This document shows positions 21,836 through 33,510 of a stretch of 64,000 nt of DNA, one piece after another. Location of the stretch: positions 1,922,001 through 1,986,000 of the forward strand of contig JABYQN010000010.1 of assembly GCA_022606135.1 (NCBI GenBank), written 5' to 3'. The notes under the pieces are model-generated. The model ran no database searches, was not told where the DNA came from, and saw nothing but the letters and a program-made list of their open reading frames with translations. This stretch comes from Fomes fomentarius. Its lineage: Eukaryota; Basidiomycota; Agaricomycetes; Polyporales; Polyporaceae. Positions within the stretch are counted from its first letter, which is position 1. Each line of letters opens with the position of its first letter. Position numbers and translations under genes: made by a program.

Positions 21836-24771
21836 ATGTCTTCTGATGGGGGCTTTGGATTCAATCTGGACCCGTTCACGGCGAAGCAGATGGCGGCGCT
21901 GCAGGCCACGAGTCTTGCGAAGGCGGGGAATCGGTCTGTGCCAGGCGCAACCTCGGCGCCTTACTTCGGAGGAATGTCGACGAACCAGACGCAGCTCCAT
22001 TCCCGCCCCGACTCGCAGGACAGTCATGCCTTTCCTCCTCTCCCTGATCTCCAGGCGCCAATTCCACCCATGAACGTCCGTCCCTTCCTCTCCGACCCCC
22101 TCCGCCTCCACTCACCCCCGCCCCCCTTTTCCCCACAGCAACTCCAGCCCCCGCCCCAGAACAACAATGCCATGCAGCAGGAGCTCGTCCGCCAGCGCAA
22201 ACGCAGCTGGCTCCAGGGCCTCGCCACCCTCATGGCCCAACGCGACATGCCCCTTCCACCCCAGCTCACCGGTGTCCCCTTTCCACCAAATTATGACCCA
22301 CTACGTATGCCCTGGAAGTCCCTCGAGGTCTCACACTCAGATCTCGGCGTCATCCGCCTCGCTGGCAAGGACGTTGACTTGTTCAGACTATGGGGGATAG
22401 TCCTCGGTTATGGAGGCGGTCAGGCAGTGCGTGTCTCTACCCTTATCAGCCCATCCCCAGTCCTTCATCCCCGTTCTCCTTCATCCCTCCATGTAGACGT
22501 CCCAAAAGGGCTTATGGCTCACCGTCCGAGACACCCTTGGACTTCCCGAGACTATGCCTTCCCCAAGTAATCCTGCAGAGCATGCGAATGTCGTCAATAT
22601 CCTCGAGCGATACTACACTGCCCTCCTTGGCCCCTTTGAGGAGGCATACCGCAAGAATATCGTTGAACAGTCGCAGCGCGCCATGGCCGCTGGCCGCCCG
22701 GCGAACCCACAAGCGCGGGGAGGCATCGTCGGCGGCAATCCTGCTGCAGGAATGATGCCTCGACCGAACGCTGCTCCTGCTATGGACGGCCCTCTACCTG
22801 GTCAGTTCTTCTCCGCCCAGGCCAACGCGCCCTCATTCCACCCACCTAACATGATGGGCGTAGGCGCCGGCTTGTCCGTCAATGGTGCGGGCATGAACGG
22901 CGCGGGTGGCATACCGATAAACAAGGTGCAGGCGGGTCTCACCAATGGATCCGCTGACCTCGAGCATGACCTCGAGACGCGTAAACGAAAGATGCAGGAA
23001 GTTGTTGACCCGGATCCAAAGCGCGTCCGACAGAAGACCGGTACGTCCATGTGAACGTCACTCACGGTAGCATTGCTTATGACCTATTAGGGGGCTCGGA
23101 CGTATCGGATTCGCGCGCTGTACGTTCTCGCTTGATGCTTCCACTATTGTCCAATTCTTCTCACTAGCTTTACTTTCCCAGTCGGTCGCGCCTAGCCAGT
23201 CAGTCGACGGGAATGTCGTACCCACTATAACGCGCACCATCCGACAACCCTCACGCCGCAAGATCGAATACGTCCCCCTCGCCCCCGAACTCGACACAGC
23301 AGGAGGACGAAATCTTGATTTCATCCAGAGCGAATGGGCTCGTGTCGCCGCCCGGCCTCTTCGGCACAGCGACGAATGGGGTCACGTTGACATCGACGCA
23401 TTGACGCTGTCTCTACGCTCGCGTATATCCACCGAGCTGTCATATTCGCTCACGACATTCGCATTGCTCACATTGACTCGCAATCAGCATCCGTCGCAGC
23501 ATGGCAGAGGAGAACGCGAGAGTGGCTTTCCCATTGCGCAAGCTCCGGATCTTCTGGACGAAGTCGTGGATCTTGTTGAAGACATTGCTTTTGCCGGTTT
23601 GGAGGACGACGGCAGTTTAGAAGATGACTTGCCCTTCATGACGCACAAGGGGCTGGTGAATGCACTGCTGGACGATAACACGAAGCCGTTTGCTGCTCTC
23701 CAACATGGACCCGGAGTCAAAGATATCAACCACGGACCACGACAACGACAAGCCGACATTATCTTGACTATCGTCAACATCATTCGTAACATCTCACAGG
23801 GTGACGAGCAGAGCGCAATTTACCTTGCCAAACACGAGAAGCTTGTGAATGTCATGTTTCGGCTCTGCAGCCTTGCGCCTCAGAAGGGCTCGTCGACCCC
23901 TGTACCGCTGTGTCCCGTCTTGTCTTTGACAGATCTGCTCAGTATACGCAAGGACGCTGTCAATATGATGGTGAACTTTGGTGCATTCGTCAGTCTCTTA
24001 CAAGAGCCCTATCCCACGAAGCAGATGCGCCTCACCATCCGGCGCGCATTCGAAGTCATGGCATCGTTCCTCGTCGACCCCTCCGAGACGATCTCTCCCT
24101 TCCAATACATCGTCCAGCACGGTATTCACATATCTGCCCACCAACCGAAGCCTCCTGCTCCCCCTTCGCTCGCGAACCAGGCTCTTGAAGCCTTCGCCCG
24201 TTTTGCGCTCCCGGACGACAACCGTCGCGCCATTGCACAAGCTGTGCCCCAGTCCTGGATATGGATCATGTTCGAGGCACTAGTCCACCGCCTACCTGTC
24301 ACAGACCACGACTTCCACGCTATCATGCGTGAGCCATGGATCGGATACGTCGAGAGACTAGTCCTCTGCCTGTACTCGCTCGCATTCCTCTCATCCCCAG
24401 AGCTGAAGTATCGCGCCAAACGTGACGGCGCGCTCGGCTTCTCCAAGGTCGTGCTCAGGCTCCTCCGGAAGCTCACACTGCACACCCCGGTGGAGTCCCG
24501 CCAGACGTTCGCCGGGCTCATCCGCCGCGCAATCGAGCTGCTCAAGGTCGTCGATGACGCGGAAGACTCGTTCGACCCTAGCCAGTCCGCGATGCCCGCG
24601 CTCACGTTTGGTATGGGGTACGGCGAGCACGGCGACAATAGAGTCGAGCGTGGGATGGGCATGTTGTGTGCGTACCAGGAGGATGTGACGCTTGGGCTGA
24701 TGATGCACCCGGAGGTGGTGGATGCGATGCTGTTTTCGGAGTTGGAGAGTTTGGTTAGGGTCGGGCGGTGA
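21836..24771 (+). CDS. SWI1: SWI/SNF complex ARID subunit Swi1 (BAF250-like)
   Basis: DNA-binding core subunit of the SWI/SNF remodeller. Exons 21836-22426, 22497-23040, 23091-23119, 23182-24771 (917 residues). A Pro/Gln/Asn-rich N-terminus leads into an ARID domain (about residues 110-235): KRSWLQGLATLMAQRDMPLP, GKDVDLFRLWGIVLGYGGGQ, GLWLTVRDTLGLPE, LERYYTALLGPFEEAY. A basic segment (RKRKMQEVVDPDPKRVRQK) follows. The C-terminal half is an armadillo-like region: WGHVDIDALTLSLRS, ILTIVNIIRNIS, LSIRKDAVNMMVNFGAF. This is the C-terminal domain shared by Swi1 and BAF250. Exon 3 is 29 nt. Start chosen at the first ATG after which composition becomes conserved. Confidence 0.9.
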
Positions 24772-25149
24772 CCGTCGACGCGACATCGAACGCAGGTCGT
24801 TGGACGACTGGATGACCGATGAACGGGGCGCGTGAATTGGGTATGACTGCTAGGACTGTTCATTTGCGTTGCTATTGCTGTCAGGCTTTGCTACCGTTAT
24901 GTTATTACCAGTATCTGTATCTGTATGAATGTATACTCCCTATTGTCCTCACTGTGCTCTTTCTTGGAAGGAACGTCCTGTGTTTGAAGTGAAGCATGAG
25001 TCTGAGAGCAGGTAAAGTACATGTGTGAGTATATGACTGAACTCGGGGATGATGATAGTACAAATGTGGTACAAATGCTTCCCCAATAGATATAGCTCCG
25101 CGATGGATGTCATTCGAAACAGCTCGGGATAATGACAAGCAGCACAACG
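24772..25149. other. Convergent spacer of SWI1 and WD40 gene
   Basis: Two 3' UTRs meet here. It includes an ATCTGTATCTGTATG short repeat near 24910-24925. No gene seen. Confidence 0.5.
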
Positions 25150-28068
25150 CTAATCATGCGTTCCGAAGTCGAACGCCGTCACCTTCCCAGACCCCTCCCC
25201 CCTGTCAAGTCAACCACGTCAGAATGGGTATCTCGTCCAAGTATAAATCTTCACTTACACCACGATCGGAGACTCGCCGGCAAACATGTCGCCCAAAGTA
25301 AACGTAGCCACGTAATTCTCGCACTGGGCAAGCGGCTCCCCGTTGCGCGGATCCTCAGACGACAGCTTGACATCCCAAAGCCGGACGCAACCGTCAAGTC
25401 CTCCGGAGACAAACCCGGTCCCGAACGGACGCCCCTCGACCCATTGCGTCTTGACGACGCCATAGGATTCTGGTCCGCTGGCAACCTCGTGCGCGAACTT
25501 ATACAATGGTCCGCGGCTGAGCATCCGCGCATCGTACACGTCGAGCCAGTTATCGGTGCGAGCCGCTGCAATGTATACACCATCAGAGCTGATGGAGAGA
25601 CCGTTGATGTCTGTCTCTGATCTGTCTGGGGTACCTGCGAAAGGCTCCATGGCGATCTGCTGGTCGGCGTTGCGGTTGCGAGGTGATCTCTTTCTCGCGT
25701 CATATCGCCGCAGGATGTAAGGCAACTCAGGCCCTTCAGTGGCGATGTACAGGGTTTGCCCTGCAGGTCGTATGTTCAGTAAATCCAGAGTTCTAGTTAC
25801 AGCGGAGTTCATGAGGGCGTACCGAGAGGATCCAGCGTGAGGGTACTACACGCGTGTCCGTCAGCGTTGAGCTCCATCACTGCCGTCCCCCTCTCCACGT
25901 CGAAAAGCTTATGGTATCCTGATCCACTTGCGCCACATGCAGAAGAGGCGAAGAGACGACCCTCTGTCGACCCCACACCCCAGTGAATATCGGCGGTGAC
26001 ATGTCCTCGCCCAGCGGGGGCAACTCGCAGGGGGTCACTTAGTTCGCCATCGTGCAGGATGTAGACGGCACTTCCTTGCGTGAGCCTTGATAGACAATGC
26101 AGTAGCTTGCAACTCACCCGTTGTCGCATTGGATAGCCAGAGTGGAACTTCCAGGTCGGTACTTCACCACCTCTGGATTGTCATCACACAGCACCACATG
26201 ACGTACTACACAACGTCCTGCTCAGTCAAGGCAGTCATAGAAACTGAAGGCAGTGGTGATTGGCTGACCTCGCTGCTTGGGATGCTTGTGAGTTGGTTGC
26301 TCTAGATCTGCCAATGGGTCGAACTCCCATTGCAGTACCCGATTATCTCTCCCTGTAGAGGTAAAACAAAATGGACTGAAGACGACGCGGCGGAGTTGGA
26401 ACGGTAGCGTACAACATACGACAGGATATATCCACATACTGATTCGGGTCGATAGCCACGTCATTGACCGTGAGATGATGCCAAGGTTCGTAAACTAGAC
26501 AACCAGTGAATCCGTCATAAGAGTCAAATTCGCGCATTGTAAACCAACCTCTTGAAGGCCTCGTGACTCTCTTCTGATGACCATCCTCCTCTAAGGCCCA
26601 ACCTAATGATGAGGCCGACATCGGTGTGAATCATGCTTTAAACAATGGTCGGCATGCTCACCTTGGTGTCTGTCCCAGAAGCCCAGAGAACCTTCCCTGT
26701 TATACGGACCAGGGACATCTGACGCATCTATGAGTTAAATACTTGGGAGAAGAACGAATCTCACCATACGAGGCACCGTCGGTCACAGCGCTGGCGATAA
26801 CGACCATGTTAACATTCTGTACAATGGTGTTGATATCTACAAAGACATGAGATCGCTGGGAAGCATTGTTCTAATCTGTACCTCACCTCCCGGTGCTTTG
26901 TAAATGATCTTCATGTCCTGCAGTTTCCAGGAGGTCGGGTTGAATGTGGTGTAGTTTTGTAAAGGACGTGGAGTACTCCATTTTTGTCGACAGATGCTCG
27001 GTGGTATTGCTTCTTGAAGCTGTCGCATGGTGAGCGGAGACGACCTTGAAGCAGGTCTTTCACTCACCATCGAAAAGTGATGAGGTCTTGTTGACACGGT
27101 CCGAGACTTCTCAGACCAGTCAAACACTGTACTTTGCGGCTGCAGACTTGCACTGCGGTCCCGCAACCGTACTGATACCCTCTCGTCAAAAGACACGGCA
27201 GCCAATTGCAATCTGAGAGCGAGATCTTCATCGTTGTCATTATCGTCATCATGTAGGTGAACCCCTTCCATTTTTCCCGGCAGAGCTTGCCACTGAATAA
27301 GAGGGTGCAGGTCGTTAGTGAGTTCCAGACATCCACCGGCGATAGAGATTGGCTTGCGTTTTCCCTGTTGTCGATATCCAATCCCGAGGTCCAACAGTCT
27401 GGCGCATCCTCTTCATCACACTGCGCTGCATTCGACTTCAGGACAATATGAGACATGCCGCAGCAGCAGAACTTGGATGGAAATACTAACCTGCGGACGC
27501 GGTTCTGGCTCTGGGGTATTCTTTCTACGGGTCCACCTACACGGAGATTTCGTGCCTGGGCGTGGTATTGGTCTCGACGAATCGTCCTTAGCTCTCTGCC
27601 CAATGATGCGTGTATCAGCGTGTGGACGACACAAGGCAGGGTTTGTAAAACCTTTGAAGGAGGAGGAGCACCTTCGTCTTCGTCCGAGTCGCTGATGATG
27701 ATTGGCTCCTTACTACTCGCGCCAGCACTATTATCTCGGCTGGGCCCTGCCATGGATGCAAATTGTATCGGAGGATTGTGGGCCGCGCGTTTGCCCTGCT
27801 GACCGCGTTTATATTTGCCGTTGCGGATACTAAAACCTGTATACGCCAGCCCGTCTCTGTCGAGCTCCTCTTGTTTGTAACCGGGAATTTCTGTTCCAAG
27901 GCTGTGAAAACCTTCAAATACAACGTCGGCGTCCTCCTCCACCCGTACTTGATTTATGGGCTGGGGTGTAGATACGATGGTACGTCGGATTGGTCGTGAT
28001 GTCCCAGTCTCAAGCTCGTCCACGTCGATCACATCAGATGCGGCGGGCGCACGATAGAGACGACTCAT
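25150..28068 (-). CDS. WD40-repeat protein, nuclear-looking, unclassified
   Basis: About 14 exons on the minus strand. Supported exons include 28068-27652, 27595-27491, 27435-27337, a long one from 27292, and at the 3' end (from 26129 leftward) one to 25823, then 25760-25259 and 25201-25150. The N-terminal 140 residues are polar and carry EPIIISDSDEDEG, a good SUMO-interacting motif beside acidic residues. The middle contains ALRLQLAAVSFDERVSVRLR. WD-like repeats follow: HLTVNDVAIDP, FTSTGRDNRVLQWEFDP, GGLDGCVRLWDVKLSS, ISSDGVYIAAARTDNWLDVY. The apparent stop at 25255 is removed by an intron (25202-25258), giving the tail VTAFDFGTHD. A beta-propeller scaffold is likely; the partner and function are unknown. 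Middle exon borders (26150-27060) are approximate. Confidence 0.75.
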
Positions 28069-28308
28069 AGAGAGAGAGCGTAGAGAAGAGGGAAGGTGAA
28101 CGGTTTCAAGGACTCCGAGTCGGCCCTGTACTGCCGCAGGGTCGCTGTGACGATCAAGTTAGACTTCGACAACTCAAAGAGTAGTCCGGTCCGGATTCGG
28201 TCGGACGTTGTGGGGATGACGTCACGTGCTCACTCGACTTCAAGTAGTCGAATCTCAGTTCTCACTCCCAGGGTGTAACTTACCTCCGCCTCTGCCGTCG
28301 GACCAGGG
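28069..28308. promoter_or_regulatory. Divergent promoter, WD40 gene and D2HGDH
   Basis: 240 nt between the two start codons. It contains TGACGTCACGTG (about 28217-28228), which combines a CRE-like palindrome and an E-box-like CACGTG; regulatory use is inferred. Confidence 0.5.
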
Positions 28309-30134
28309 ATGCTGCTTTCTCGCCAGCTTACTCGGCGGGCCTTCCAACGTGTCCCTCGTCGCTGGGCGCACACCCCTCCCAGTATATTCGAGCTTAACTC
28401 TGTCACTGAAGAGGATTTGGCGCACTTTGCCAAAATCCTGGCACCGTCCTCCGTTCTCTCCACTCTATCTCCCAGTGCGACTCCGTCCTCCGAGCTCGAA
28501 CCCTTCAACAATGACTGGATGAACAAGTACCATGGCAAGTCTACCACGGTGCTTAAGCCGCGCAACGTGCAAGAAGTCAGCGAGATAGTGAAATGGTGCA
28601 ACCAGAGGCGCATAGGCATCGTACCCCAAGGTGGAAACACAGGACTTGTCGGAGGTAGCGTCCCTGTGAGGGACGAGGTCGTCATCAGTCTCTCGAACAT
28701 GTCCAAGATTCGGTCGTTTGACGATGTGTCTGGTGCGTAGCACGACCCCTGTTCATGTGCATGTTCGCTTATTTGACTCGTAGGTATCTTGGTTGCGGAC
28801 GCTGGATGTATATTACAATCGCTCACGGATTATCTTGCACCACATAATCATATTGTTCCGCTCGACCTCGGTGCCAAGGGCAGGTGCGGTGATATCCAGC
28901 CACCAGCGGGCTTGACTGACATCCTCATAGTTGTCAAATTGGAGGCAACGTGTCCACCAATGCTGGTGGCCTCCGGCTCCTCCGTTACGGTTCCTTGCAC
29001 GGCTCTGTGCTTGGATTGGAAGTTGTGCTTCCCGACGGAACCATTCTTGACCAGCTGACCTCGCTACGGAAGGACAACACCGGTGAGGAGGGCTCGTGTG
29101 CCCCGTTGGAACCTTGTGCTCATTCCTCTAGGCTATGACTTGAAACAGCTCTTCATTGGTGCGGAAGGGACTTTGGGTATCGTTACCGGAGTATCCATCC
29201 TTGCCGCGCCCGCTCCTCAAGCTTCGAACAACGTCATGCTCGCACTTCCGAAGTTTGAGAACGTACAACCATTGTACAAGGAGGTCAAGCGACACTTGTC
29301 GGAGATTTTGTCCGCATTTGAGTACATGGATAGGACCGTGTATGATCTGGGAGTGAAGCACGGACAAGGACGAGCACTAGACCCTCAGGACGTCGAAGGC
29401 GCTGAATGCTTTGTTCTTGTGGAGACTAGTGGGGGTAACCGGGAGCACGATGAGCAGGTCAGACCTCCTTCCCTTTGGAACGAATGACACTCATTTCAAC
29501 CTTTATAGAAACTCAATAGCCTCCTTGAAAGGCTAATGGAGGCGGAGCAACCTTTGATCAATACGGGTGTTCTGGCAAGCTCGCCCGCTCAATTTTCCGC
29601 TCTGTGGGCTATCCGTGAAGGCCTTACAGAAGCCGTCTCCAAGGAGGGGAAAGCGTATAAGTACGATATCTCTGTACCTTTGAACAAGTTCCAAGAAGTA
29701 GTCGACAAGACCAAGGAACAGCTAAGGCATAAGGGCCTCTTGCATGAAGATGCGGTCAAGCACGTCGTCGGGTACGGACATGTTGGCGATGGTAAGTTAG
29801 GCATGAGATGATGCGCTGAAGGATACTAAGTGGTATTCAGGCAACCTGCATCTGAATGTTGTTGCCGCTGCCTACACGCCAATAATCGAGGCTGCTCTAG
29901 AGCCGTTCGTGTACGAGTTGGTTGGTGAGTGGCGTCGCGTCGTCAATCGAGGTCTTAGCTCACTGTGATACAGCTTCCTACAAGGGCTCCATCTCTGCCG
30001 AACATGGAATCGGAGTCATGAAGACGCACGCTCTCCATTATTCGAAAAATCCCACAAGTATCGATTTGATGAAGAGGATCAAAGCGTTGTTTGACCCCAA
30101 CGGCATCATGAACCCGGGGAAGGTCTTGCCATGA
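28309..30134 (+). CDS. DLD2: D-2-hydroxyglutarate / D-lactate dehydrogenase, mitochondrial (FAD)
   Basis: FAD-linked oxidase that converts D-2-hydroxyglutarate (or D-lactate) to the 2-oxo acid in mitochondria. Exons 28309-28732, 28784-28883, 28931-29082, 29132-29457, 29509-29791, 29841-29924, 29974-30134 (509 residues, family length). The N-terminus ([18 protein letters not shown]) is an Arg-rich amphipathic presequence. FAD-binding blocks: [54 protein letters not shown]-terminal oxidase blocks: [18 protein letters not shown] with metal-binding His, and [14 protein letters not shown] with the catalytic His. All phases agree. D2HGDH and D-lactate dehydrogenases are close relatives and cannot be told apart by eye. 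Confidence 0.93.
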
Positions 30135-30641
30135 TATAGTTCTTCATAGTTTTCACAATTGTCACATAACTACCCTGCACTTGTACCGATATGCTACTCT
30201 CCATTTCCCCAACACAGAATGAGACCCTGTTTGTGAATCGGGTTCAAGATATTGTCTACACGAGTCGAAATACCGACGTGCGGCGCGTAGCGGCCTAAGA
30301 GCGCACATCCGAATCATTACCTTTTCGAGACATTTGCCGTCATCCTCCTGAGCGAGAGGCTCTCATAGGCTCTTCCTCATCTACTTCTATCTGTTCACTA
30401 TGTGAGTACTGATGGTCGTCCAGTCCGTGCCCGGCTACCTGCTCCTATACTTGAATTATGTGACTCTCCTAATACACTGCCAGACACCAGACCAGTGGAA
30501 ATTGCAGTCAGTGCGGATTGTGGTAATCGGGGTCACAATCAGTGGAAATTAAAGACTCAACCTGGCATGTGGATGCCACAATCCCACTTGGTCATCATGA
30601 TGAGCTGAGAATTGATGCCGAGAAAGTGCAGAAAGCCCTGG

Positions 30642-30734
30642 AAAAAAAAAGACATCCAAAAGAATCGAACTCCCGAAAACAGCATGGATGAAAGCAGCAA
30701 GGGAAAGGCAATCCACCGACTCAGCCATCTAACC
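30642..30734 (-). ncRNA. tRNA-Ser-like pol III transcription unit, degenerate
   Basis: On the minus strand an A-box match (TGGCTGAGTCGG, 30727-30716) is followed about 45 nt later by a near B-box (AGTTCGATTCT, 30671-30661) and then a run of nine T (30650-30642), the pol III terminator. The spacing and a possible long variable or intron region recall tRNA-Ser. However, the 7 nt before the A box do not pair with the 3' GGATGTC, so no acceptor stem forms. A decayed tRNA or the body of a SINE is more likely than a working tRNA. Confidence 0.4.
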
Positions 30735-31019
30735 CTAGGTATTTCAGTACGGAGCATTTATATCCACAGTGCAATATGTGAAGACAACAAAGTATAAGTA
30801 GCTCAGTCTTCGAAGCAGTTTGCGGCACAGGACTGCCTCCTGTGACCACCAACCAGCATACAGGGGATAAACCAGAGCACACTTTGTGGGTAGCCTGCCA
30901 GCAAGTGTCGAACAGAGCATTAGCACTATAGTGCTACTCAGTGAAGTTCATAACGAAGGAGGTCCCAGCGGAAGGCGTTCACTGTGAAAATCCAAGTCCG
31001 TCAGTCACGTGTGTTCCCA

Positions 31020-31110
31020 GCCGCCCGTCTCAGCAGATATCAACTAGCGGCCGCCCGTACCAGTAGATATCAACTGGACAGCCGCCCGTTCCACCTGGTA
31101 TCTACTGTCG
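31020..31110. repeat. Three-copy tandem repeat, about 30-31 nt period
   Basis: Units begin at 31021, 31051 and 31082 with CCGCCCGT. In the first two, CAG(C/T)AGATATCAACT follows; the third is diverged (CCACCTGGTATCTACTG). Copies are directly adjacent, so this is not a CRISPR-type array. Confidence 0.75.
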
Positions 31111-31468
31111 TAGATCGTGTCTACCACTTTCTAGGTTGAGTCTTTCATTTCTACTGGAAATTTCCTACGATTTCCACAATCTCACCATTCTCCTTCAATT
31201 TCCACTTTTCGCTGTCTGGCAGTGTAGGTCTAAGGTGATTTGATCCTGGGCGTTATTTGGGCGCTTCTGGGGTTTAAAAACCCTAACCCCGACTGTACAT
31301 CAACCAAACTCTAACCCTTGCACAAGGTTACCTCCCGCCGTCCGCCGCCGTTGACCCATCGTGCACACTGTACAGCTGTAAGATGGTATCTATTCCTCCT
31401 ACTATATCCCAACTCGACCAGGCTGACGTGTGCAAACGGCCCAGCCGATCTTTCAAGATGCCAGCGGG

Positions 31469-33406
31469 ATGGCAATCAAGTTCTTCATTCAAAAGGACAT
31501 CCCTCAGGAGATCCAGGCGGAAGTATGCGAGACCATAGCCGTGCGTATGAGTTTTTCATCTTCAGCCCCTCGCTGCGTGTAGCAAGAAGTGTACGCTGGT
31601 TGCCAACAGTGGCTCACGTTTGATGTACAGGCGCTAGGTGGGCGCGTTGAGCCGAAGGTACCGCGCGCGGGATACGTCCTGACGCAAGCCGGAACAGTGG
31701 AGGAGGAGCGCCTCCGGCAATGTTGGGCTAAGGCAGATCGTCCAGAGAGGTACTTCGTGCCGTACACCTATGTCGAGGCGTGCAAGATCTCTGGGATGCT
31801 CCTCAAGCAAATATTCGTGCACGAAGGACAACCTATCCGGATGCACATCGACTCGAGCATTGCGAACGTGAATGTCCGGGCCGCGCTCGCGACGCGCATC
31901 ATGGTGAGTCCGGCTTTTGGATGAGTTCACGATGACCATGCGCGTGGGGTCCCGGTCTGCTGCGGTTGGGAGTGGGGTTGACTGCGCGAAGGTGCTGGAG
32001 CTTCGTATGAGAAAGGCGCATGCTCACTGTGCATTGTAGCATTCTGGAGGAGATCCCACAGCAAGCGCCCAGTCTGCACGCGTCATTCTCGCAGACCCGA
32101 ACACCGAAATCTTCCAACACCTAGTCAAGACCTACCAAGGAGAATCAGACAAATATGTGGAATCGTACTTATGGGTCAAGAAGTGCATTGAGAAGGGGCA
32201 AGTGATATATACCCCTGTCGTGTACAAGAATCCCGGAGGACGAAGACCAGGAGAAGAGTATGTTTGTGGTTCGTTACTTGCGTGGCCCCTCGTTAACTTG
32301 ACATGGATTGCAGGAGGACGCAGTTCACCGAGGCTGACGAGGACCATTTGTGCAACTGGATTGCAGCCAAGATTCCATACAAGGAGACGGGCGGTCGGAC
32401 CGGGAACAGGCTATATCAGCAACTCTGCGAGATGGTGAGTCATAGTTTCCCCATACGATGGGCCCAAGTTATGAAGTCGGTTGTAGGCCAATGAACCAGA
32501 GTACGCATGGGTCACGCGACACACCTGGCAGTCATGGCGCGAACGCTACAAGAAGAACGCAACACGACTGGACGCCAAAATCGCCCAGGTTGTCGACCAG
32601 AAGAAGCCAGCTCACGGGGAGAAGGGACAGTATGGTTACGTTCGCAAACCTGAAGAGAAACCAAAACGCGTCAGGAAGAAGCGCAATGCGGCAAATGGCG
32701 ACGTTGACTCGCCCGTCGCTGGTCCTTCCAATCTGCATTCGATGGAGACATACTCTGTTCCAATGCCGGGGCCCCTGCCTGCACTCACTGGAGTGATGAT
32801 GGGACCAGTCACCGGGCCTAATAACACCTTTAATGCCGTCGTTTACTCAGGTGCACCGTCGGCGACACCTGTCTTCCAGCATGTGTCTGTCCCTGGGCCT
32901 GTGCCCGTAGATAGGCAGTTGGAAACTGCGACAACTGGTCCGAACGCACGAGAGGAGGAGATGGAGGATGACGAGGAGTGGCAGATCCGTGAAGGAAATG
33001 CGCCCCCTCCTGCATGGGCCAAACGGAAAGCTGACGAGGACGATCGAGGATCAAAAAAGAGGTCTCGAACAAGGTAGTTTGCTCAATTCAGATCGCACAT
33101 GAACGGTTGAACTCAGCTCGTTCCAACAGTCCGCTAGAAGGCTCGGAGTCACCCGCACCGCTGCATCCGCTAGACCAGGCTATACGCGACATCGCCAGAG
33201 AGTTCAGATTCACAGTCGAAGAGGTGCAAGAGTATTATGATAAGTGTGGAGATGCAGAACGGACAAGGAACTGCTTTCAGAGGATGCGTAATGTTATGAA
33301 TACGCTGAAGGATGAGGATGAGGAACCCTCTTTCACGGTCACCTCTACCGCGACTCGTACATCTGTTGGTCCTACCACTGGTTCGCCCGCCGGTTCAGCG
33401 CCGTGA
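31469..33406 (+). CDS. RAP1: Rap1/TERF2IP-like telomere protein (BRCT + Myb)
   Basis: Shelterin-type telomere protein. Exons 31469-31540, 31631-31903, 32040-32257, 32314-32434, 32487-33073, 33130-33406 (515 residues from this start). An N-terminal BRCT-like domain: FFIQKDIPQEIQAEVCETIA, LGGRVEPKVPRAGYVLTQ, RYFVPYTYVEACKISGMLL. A further conserved region is YVESYLWVKKCIEKGQVIYT. The Rap1 Myb follows: FTEADEDHLCNWIAAKIPY, GGRTGNRLYQQLCEM, YAWVTRHTWQSWRERYKKN. The basic segment RVRKKRN is a likely NLS. The last exon has a helical DQAIRDIAREFRFTVEEVQE block, possibly equivalent to the Rap1 C-terminal domain. The open frame continues upstream of the ATG (PIFQDASG, fitting BRCT), so an upstream exon through an intron ending at 31446 is possible; no ATG for it was found. 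Confidence 0.83.
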
Positions 33407-33510
33407 ACCTGTAGTGTAGTACGTTAGGTGCTCATTGTACTTCCAATACTCCTGTGTCATTATTCTTAGTCTCACACGATGTATCATTCTACTTCGACCT
33501 GTACATTTAC

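Larger units (their letters stand above)
30135..31468. other. 1.3-kb intergenic region with pol III-like element and short repeats
   Basis: No protein gene recognised. It holds the 3' UTR of the dehydrogenase gene, two copies of CAGTGGAAATT (near 30492 and 30538), a tRNA-like pol III unit (minus) and a three-copy tandem repeat. The last 300 nt before Rap1 contain no ATG until 31383, leaving the Rap1 start uncertain. Confidence 0.5.

Noticed and set aside
31021..31110. CRISPR-like array of short repeats
   Set aside because: Only three adjacent, diverged copies with no spacers, in a eukaryotic context.
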